Below, one piece after another: positions 1 to 3,627 of a stretch of DNA of 6,577 nt; position 1 is the first letter of the stretch; every line of letters begins with the position of its first letter. Source of the stretch: an uncultured Verrucomicrobiota bacterium. GTDB taxonomy: Bacteria; Verrucomicrobiota; Verrucomicrobiia; Limisphaerales; UBA9464. The position numbers and the translations under genes were made by a program. The stretch lies in contig CAIPFS010000111.1 of assembly GCA_903864375.1 (NCBI GenBank), positions 1-6,577 of the forward strand, in the 5' to 3' direction. Under the pieces are notes generated by a model that saw only the letters and a list, made by a program, of their open reading frames with translations, was not told the DNA's origin and did no database searches.

Positions 1-1
1 C

Positions 2-445
2 CCCGCCCACAAAGCCCGTTATGCCATGGGATTGGGCACCCCGGCTCAAATTGTCGAGCTGGTGGCCCGCGGGGTCGACATGTTCGACTGCGTCCTGCCG
101 ACGCGCGTCGCCCGCAATGGGACGGCATTCACCGACACGGGAACCTTCGCCATCAAGGGGGGGGCGGTGAAAGCGGAACTCGGGCCAATTGAACCCGGTT
201 GCACCTGCTTCGCCTGCCAGCATCACACCCGGGCCTACATTCGCCATCTGCTCAACGTGAATGAAATCCTGGGGCTTCGATTGGTCAGCATCCACAACAG
301 TCACTACTACCTGGAATTGATGCGACGCATCCGGCGGCATCTCTCGGCGGGGACCTTTGGTGAATTCCGAAAGGAGTTCGCCGCGCGCTACATCCCGACA
401 TCCAAAGTCCGGGCCGCCCGGGCCGCCGGACTCATGGTGCGTTGA
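2..445 (+). CDS. tgt: Queuine tRNA-ribosyltransferase, C-terminal part (5' end outside window)
   Basis: Tgt exchanges the guanine at wobble position 34 of tRNAs with GUN anticodons for the queuosine precursor preQ1 (bacteria), in the cytoplasm. The frame is open from base 2, so the ATG at 26 is internal, and about 147 of the usual ~370-390 residues are present. The family signature GVDMFDCVLPTR is visible, and its Asp in MFDCV (codon 86-88) matches the catalytic nucleophile. The zinc site is intact: a CxCxxC cluster (GCTCFAC, about 200-217) followed by His 26 residues after the last Cys, in the SIHNSHYYLELM segment, which is the spacing known for the family. The C-terminus (FRKEFAARY) is also typical. 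The stop is TGA at 443-445. The downstream tetR starts 37 bp later and is functionally unrelated. Nothing suggests damage. Confidence 0.97.
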   Translation, partial: PAHKARYAMGLGTPAQIVELVARGVDMFDCVLPTRVARNGTAFTDTGTFAIKGGAVKAELGPIEPGCTCFACQHHTRAYIRHLLNVNEILGLRLVSIHNSHYYLELMRRIRRHLSAGTFGEFRKEFAARYIPTSKVRAARAAGLMVR

Positions 446-470
446 CGCGGGTAACTCCCCGGCGGATATT
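442..470 (+). promoter_or_regulatory. Candidate promoter of the tetR gene
   Basis: TTGACG at 442-447 (5 of 6 to the sigma-70 -35 consensus) and GATATT at 465-470 (4 of 6 to the -10) are separated by exactly 17 bp. The -35 overlaps the tgt stop codon. Transcription would start near 477, leaving only about 6 nt before the ATG at 483, which agrees with the absence of a Shine-Dalgarno sequence there. No TGACA-N3-TGTCA palindrome like the one at the efflux operon is present, so autoregulation through that motif is not supported. The call rests on hexamer matching only. Confidence 0.4.
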
Positions 471-482
471 CGTCGCTCGTTC

Positions 483-1208
483 ATGAAGAAATCCTCCCCA
501 CGTCGTCGCACGGATGATCGGGAGCGCGCCCGGCATAAAATCATCGGTGCGGCCGCCCATCTCTTTGCCAGCCGCGGATTGGAGGATGTCACCTACGGGG
601 ACATCGCCAAGCGGAGTCGTCTGAGTCGCCCGCTGGTGTATTTCTACTTCCCGACGATGGAGGAATTGATTCAGGAGACCTTCCTGACCTCCTGTGAGCG
701 GTTGCAGGAACGATTTGTCCAGGCCATCGCCACGGCCCCCGATGGAGCCGCCGCTCTGGAGGCCATCGGGCGGGCCTACATCCAGTTCCATGACGATTGC
801 CCGGACGACGCCCGATTGATGCTGCTGGAGGGGGCGCATTGTCCGGACCCTGCATTGGAAATGACGTCGCTGAGCGGGAAGGGACATTCCGGTTCTCTTC
901 GATCGCCTGGGGAGGGCTCGTCGCACCTCGAGGGAGCACCGGTTTCACTTCGCTTGCTGGACCAGAAAAAGCAAATTATCGCCCTGGTGGCCTCGCAGGT
1001 GGAAAGGGGTCGCAAGGATGGTACGGTTCGAAAGGATGGAGCCAGCGCGATTGTCATTGCCCTCAACCTTTGGGCATTCACTCATGGATTGGGTGTACTG
1101 CGCGGGCAATTGGGTTGGGCGATTGAAGCGGTTCACGGTGTGGCACTCCCGGACTTCCTGGCCCATGGCTTCAAATTGATCACCGACGCATTGGCACCGA
1201 GGGCGTAG
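483..1208 (+). CDS. TetR/AcrR-family transcriptional repressor
   Basis: A 241-residue DNA-binding regulator. The N-terminal TetR domain spans about residues 19-65: helix 1 reads KIIGAAAHLFASRG, then DVTYGDIAKRSRLSRP and the typical recognition-helix end LVYFYFPTMEEL, where most homologues have a YxHFxxKEEL-type sequence. The rest (about 70-241) is a helical ligand-binding and dimerisation domain with no recognisable ligand motif. The frame is open upstream to an ATG at 357, but that start lies inside tgt and would add 42 residues of non-homologous sequence. The ATG at 483 (MKKSSPRRR) gives the normal architecture with a basic N-terminal tail. There is no Shine-Dalgarno. The protein is slightly long for the family because of a Gly/Ser-rich stretch around residues 125-150, probably a loop. 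By position and family it is the likely repressor of the efflux operon at 2544, which is inference. Confidence 0.93.
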   Translation: MKKSSPRRRTDDRERARHKIIGAAAHLFASRGLEDVTYGDIAKRSRLSRPLVYFYFPTMEELIQETFLTSCERLQERFVQAIATAPDGAAALEAIGRAYIQFHDDCPDDARLMLLEGAHCPDPALEMTSLSGKGHSGSLRSPGEGSSHLEGAPVSLRLLDQKKQIIALVASQVERGRKDGTVRKDGASAIVIALNLWAFTHGLGVLRGQLGWAIEAVHGVALPDFLAHGFKLITDALAPRA

Positions 1209-1382
1209 CCAGGGGAGGCGTCGGATCGATGACTCGCGGCACCCTGCGGCGCCGGTTGTGCCCGGGCTCCCTGACTGCCTGATGCATCCGTTCCGAAACC
1301 GCCTGATCGGTCCTCCCAAGCCATCACTTTTCCTCTAAGAATTCGAAGGCATCGGAATTTCCAAACGCCAATCCCGAGGAAC
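1209..1382. other. Intergenic spacer after tetR, no gene seen
   Basis: The spacer runs from the tetR TAG to the first direct repeat. It contains a short GC-rich imperfect inverted repeat (CGGCACC / GGCGCCG, about 1239-1256) and an AATTC/GAATT pair near 1340-1358. Neither is followed by a T-run, so I do not call a rho-independent terminator. Reverse-strand frames crossing it have no motif or start context I recognise. Confidence 0.6.
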
Positions 1383-1786
1383 CAAGAGGAGCGTATGCGC
1401 TGGCAACGAATCGAATTGTGATTCCGTAAACCGGAGCCCATCGAACGGGATGGGGCGATGCCATTCATGAGCGCCAACGGCGCGCCCTAATTCCAGCCTG
1501 GGCCGTTGGCCCAGGTCAAGCCCAGGGAAAAATTCCAAGGGCTGAAGGCCCGATCCAGTTCAATAGGGCGGATGACAAGGCGGTGGTATCAACCGTAGAC
1601 CGGGCCATCAGCCCTCAGGAAGGCGTAACCGAACCTGGGCCGATGGCCCAGGCTGGGTTGGAAACGGGCCGATGGCCCTCAGTTTGCCACTCAAAAGGCT
1701 GGTATCGCGCCGGCGAAGCATGACCAAGGGACAGGTCATCGGTTGGCACTTCGAATGGACACCGGCCATCGCCTTCAGGTTGTAGT
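1383..1786. repeat. Direct repeat unit 1 (~404 bp), hairpin-rich
   Basis: First of two abutting head-to-tail copies, beginning CAAGAG and ending GTTGTAGT. Hairpins inside it: 1437-1454 (CCCATC-N6-GATGGG, directly preceded by GGAG), 1471-1483 (GCGCC-AAC-GGCGC), 1497-1515 (CCTGGGCC-GTT-GGCCCAGG), 1539-1551 (GGGC-N5-GCCC), 1602-1614 (GGGC-N5-GCCC, with GTAG at 1595-1598), 1634-1652 (CCTGGGCC-GAT-GGCCCAGG) and 1666-1678 (GGGCC-GAT-GGCCC). The 13-mers at 1539 and 1602 are also near-complementary to each other (12 of 13). No reading frame has coding character. The unit resembles dispersed non-coding repeats I associate with verrucomicrobial genomes, but I cannot confirm that here. Confidence 0.93.
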
Positions 1787-2189
1787 CAAGAGCAGCGTAT
1801 GCGCTGGCAACGAATCGAATTGCGATTCCATAAACCGGAGCCCATCGAACGGGATGGGGCGATGCCATTCATGAGCGCCAACGGCGCGCCCCAATTCCAG
1901 CCTGGGCCAGCGGCCCAGGTCACGCCCGGGAGTAATTCCAAGGGCTGTAGGCCCGATCCAATTCGATAGGGCGGATGACAAGGCGGCGGTGTTAACCGTA
2001 GACCGGGCCTTCAGCCCTCAGGAAGGCGTAACCGAACCTGGGCCGTTGGCCCAGGCTGGGTTGGAAACGGGCCGATGGCCCTCAGTTTGCCACTCAAAGC
2101 GCTGGTATCGCGCCGGCGAAGCATGACCAAGGGACAAGGCACCTGGTGGCGCGCCGTATGGACACCGGCCAATGCCTTCAGGTTGGAGT
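1787..2189. repeat. Direct repeat unit 2 (~403 bp), hairpin-rich
   Basis: Second copy, starting immediately after unit 1, with no spacer. By hand alignment it differs from unit 1 at about 33 positions including one single-base deletion (about 92% identity). Corresponding hairpins lie at 1841-1858, 1875-1887, 1901-1919 (loop AGC instead of GTT), 1942-1954, 2005-2017, 2037-2055 (loop GTT instead of GAT) and 2069-2081. All stems are kept, while the three-base loops differ between copies. A 21-bp block (2137-2157) is far more diverged than the rest. The last bases (GGAGT) run into the inverted-repeat element at 2185. Confidence 0.93.
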
Positions 2190-2357
2190 CGCCGTTCGTG
2201 AGACGGCGCTGATCAATCGGGACAGGACATTCCAGAAAATGCCCGGCGGCGTTTCGCTTCCCGGTGTCGCTGCGGGATCGGGCCAACAACACACCGTTCG
2301 GTTCAGCAACGGGCTCCGGTCCAGTTGAGTAAGCGCCGTCTCACGAACGGCGACTAC
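2185..2357. repeat. REP/BIME-like inverted hairpin pair with 24-bp perfect arms
   Basis: Bases 2187-2210 and 2332-2355 are perfect 24-bp inverted repeats separated by 121 bp, and pairing continues imperfectly inward (to about 2227 and 2315). Each arm is itself a hairpin: CGCCGT-N7-ACGGCG at 2190-2208 and its mirror at 2334-2352. Read outward-in, each hairpin is preceded by a tetranucleotide plus T: GGAG (2185-2188, + strand) and GTAG (2357-2354, - strand). A GTAG/GGAG-like tetranucleotide followed by a hairpin, occurring as an inverted pair, is the known layout of REP sequences arranged as BIMEs, the partners of RAYT (Y1) transposases. No RAYT gene and no target-site duplication is visible. 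A MITE with terminal inverted repeats is the alternative reading. Confidence 0.75.
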
Positions 2358-2506
2358 GAAATCGGGGTGGTACCGACCGCCGCGGTTCGGCGGGAGCATC
2401 GCCCTACCGATGTTATTCTTCTTCAATGAGTTAGGATTGAGGTCTATGGAAATGGAGAAGAGCGGTTGTTTGGAAGTGTTCCAGCTCACCCGGTTCCATT
2501 TTCGCT
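2358..2506. other. Intergenic region upstream of the efflux promoter
   Basis: It contains a GC-rich hairpin at 2377-2393 (CCGCCG-N5-CGGCGG), which may be another piece of the repeat mosaic, followed by a more AT-rich stretch (about 2408-2460) and then sequence leading into the operator. I find no convincing gene and no better promoter than the one at 2507. Confidence 0.5.
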
Positions 2507-2536
2507 TTGACAAACTGTCAGTTGCTGACATTTTGT
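2507..2536 (+). promoter_or_regulatory. Candidate promoter of the efflux operon
   Basis: TTGACA at 2507-2512 is a perfect sigma-70 -35 hexamer. The -10 is weak: CATTTT (2529-2534, 16-bp spacer) or TTTTGT (2531-2536, 18-bp spacer), each 3 of 6. Either would place the transcription start at about 2541-2543, right at the ATG at 2544, implying a leaderless message. The promoter is completely overlapped by the palindromic operator, so a bound repressor would block RNA polymerase. Confidence 0.5.
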
Positions 2537-2538
2537 CA
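2508..2538. promoter_or_regulatory. Double palindromic operator, probably for a TetR-type repressor
   Basis: Two perfect palindromes of the form TGACA-N3-TGTCA lie at 2508-2520 (TGACAAACTGTCA) and 2526-2538 (TGACATTTTGTCA). Their centres are 18 bp apart. Together they form a near-perfect 31-bp palindrome, with mismatches only at the centre and at one symmetric pair. The operator sits over the promoter and ends 5 bp before the adaptor start codon. Paired or nested palindromes over the promoter are common for TetR-family repressors. That the repressor is the product of 483-1208 is inference. Confidence 0.75.
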
Positions 2539-2543
2539 GCCGA

Positions 2544-3611
2544 ATGAATGGAAATCGATGGCTGGGTGTGGGCGTGGTGGTCGCCGCGCTGGCGTTGGGG
2601 GGTGTCGCCGGCTGTTCGCGGACACCAGGGCCGGTGGGCGTGGCCACCGCCGTTTCGATTCCGGTCAGCACGGTCCCGGTGGTCTATTCGACCCTGGCTG
2701 TGCCGATTGAGGCGACCGGAATTCTCAGTCGCCAGGCGGAAGCGGAACTGTCCTTCAAATCGGGTGGCGTGGTCGGTGAGGTGATGGTGCGAGCCGGGGA
2801 ATCGGTTCGTAAAGGCCAGGTGCTGGCCCGATTGAAACTGGATGAAATCGAGGCGCTGGTCATTCAGGCGAGGGCCAACCGGGACAAGGCCACCCGGGAC
2901 GTGGTCCGCGCACGTCAGTTGCTGGCAACACAGGTCTATACCCTCGAGCAGGTCCAGAATGTGGAGACCCAGGAGGAGCAGGCTGCGGCGGCTCTGAGGT
3001 CGGCGGAGTTCAATGCCCGCCACGCCGTAATCGAGGCTCCCTCGGACGGGGTCATCCTACGACGCCGTGCCGAACCCAACCAGACCCTGGCCGCCGGGAC
3101 TCCCGTTCTGGACTTCGGCACGGATGCGGAGGGATGGCTGGTGAGGGTCGGGTTGAGCGACCGGGATATTCTCCGAGTCCGTGTCGGCGATGCTGCCGAC
3201 TGGTCGATCGAAACCCCCGGTACGGTATCGAGGGGAATCGTTGCGCACATTGCGGAAGCCAGTGATTCACCGACCCGGACCACGGAGGTGGAGATCCGGG
3301 TGAATGAAGTCCCGCCCGGGCTTCGTTCCGGCTTCCTGACCCATGTCACTCTCCATCCCCGACCGGTGGAGCCCCGCCCATGGATTCCCGCGTCGGCGAT
3401 TGTCGAGGGACAGGGGGATTCGGCGGTGGTGTTCCTGGTGGATGGGACGGTGGCCCGCCGGGTCCCGGTGGTGGCGGACGGTTGGTTTGCCGGTCGTCTT
3501 TTTCTTCGCACGCAACTCCCGACGGGAGCGTCGCTGGTGGTCGCTGGTGCCGAGTTCCTGCGCGACGGAATGCCGGTTCGCGTGGAGAATGGGCTGGCGT
3601 CGATCCAATAA
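2544..3611 (+). CDS. RND efflux periplasmic adaptor (membrane fusion protein), lipoprotein
   Basis: A 355-residue adaptor of the HlyD/AcrA type, which links an RND pump to an outer-membrane channel across the periplasm. Residues 1-23 form a lipoprotein signal: N4-R5, a hydrophobic run (LGVGVVVAALALGG) and lipobox VAGC with Cys24, then Ser25. The lipoyl-like half-motif GGVVGEVMVRAGESVRKGQ is at about 74-91, an alpha-helical hairpin rich in Ala/Arg/Gln/Glu at about 99-157, and the second lipoyl half (VIEAPSDGVILRR) at about 162-174. Then follow a beta-barrel domain (about 195-280) and a membrane-proximal domain to the end. The hairpin is short, so the tunnel may be compact. The start is fixed by the signal peptide: ATG 2544, with no Shine-Dalgarno and the operator ending 5 bp upstream. 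The pump gene follows after 16 bp, so they are co-transcribed. Substrate unknown. Confidence 0.95.
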   Translation: MNGNRWLGVGVVVAALALGGVAGCSRTPGPVGVATAVSIPVSTVPVVYSTLAVPIEATGILSRQAEAELSFKSGGVVGEVMVRAGESVRKGQVLARLKLDEIEALVIQARANRDKATRDVVRARQLLATQVYTLEQVQNVETQEEQAAAALRSAEFNARHAVIEAPSDGVILRRRAEPNQTLAAGTPVLDFGTDAEGWLVRVGLSDRDILRVRVGDAADWSIETPGTVSRGIVAHIAEASDSPTRTTEVEIRVNEVPPGLRSGFLTHVTLHPRPVEPRPWIPASAIVEGQGDSAVVFLVDGTVARRVPVVADGWFAGRLFLRTQLPTGASLVVAGAEFLRDGMPVRVENGLASIQ

Positions 3612-3627
3612 ATCCCCCCCCGGCACC

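Noticed and set aside
357..482. Upstream ATG start for the TetR gene
   Set aside because: It would lie inside tgt and add a 42-residue Arg/Pro/Ser-rich extension not found in the family. The ATG at 483 gives the standard N-terminus.
797..1126. Alternative + strand frame inside tetR as a sign of a frameshift
   Set aside because: The tetR frame stays open to a sensible C-terminus with helical character, and the alternative frame gives Gly-rich nonsense.
1236..1360. Possible rho-independent terminator after tetR
   Set aside because: The inverted repeats are short or mismatched and no T-run follows them.
1335..1981. Reverse-strand small frames (1335-1538 and 1775-1981) sharing the same peptide text
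   Set aside because: The shared peptide follows simply from the DNA tandem repeat. The frames differ in start and end and contain the hairpin sequences, and there is no start or RBS support.
1383..2357. CRISPR array or toxin/antitoxin-like small genes in the repeat block
   Set aside because: There are only two long (~404-bp) copies with no short regular repeat-spacer pattern, no cas gene and no coding signal.
2178..3023. Reverse-strand open frame (281 codons) from the adaptor into the repeats
   Set aside because: It overlaps the adaptor, the operator and the inverted-repeat element. Its translation is low-complexity and matches no family I know.
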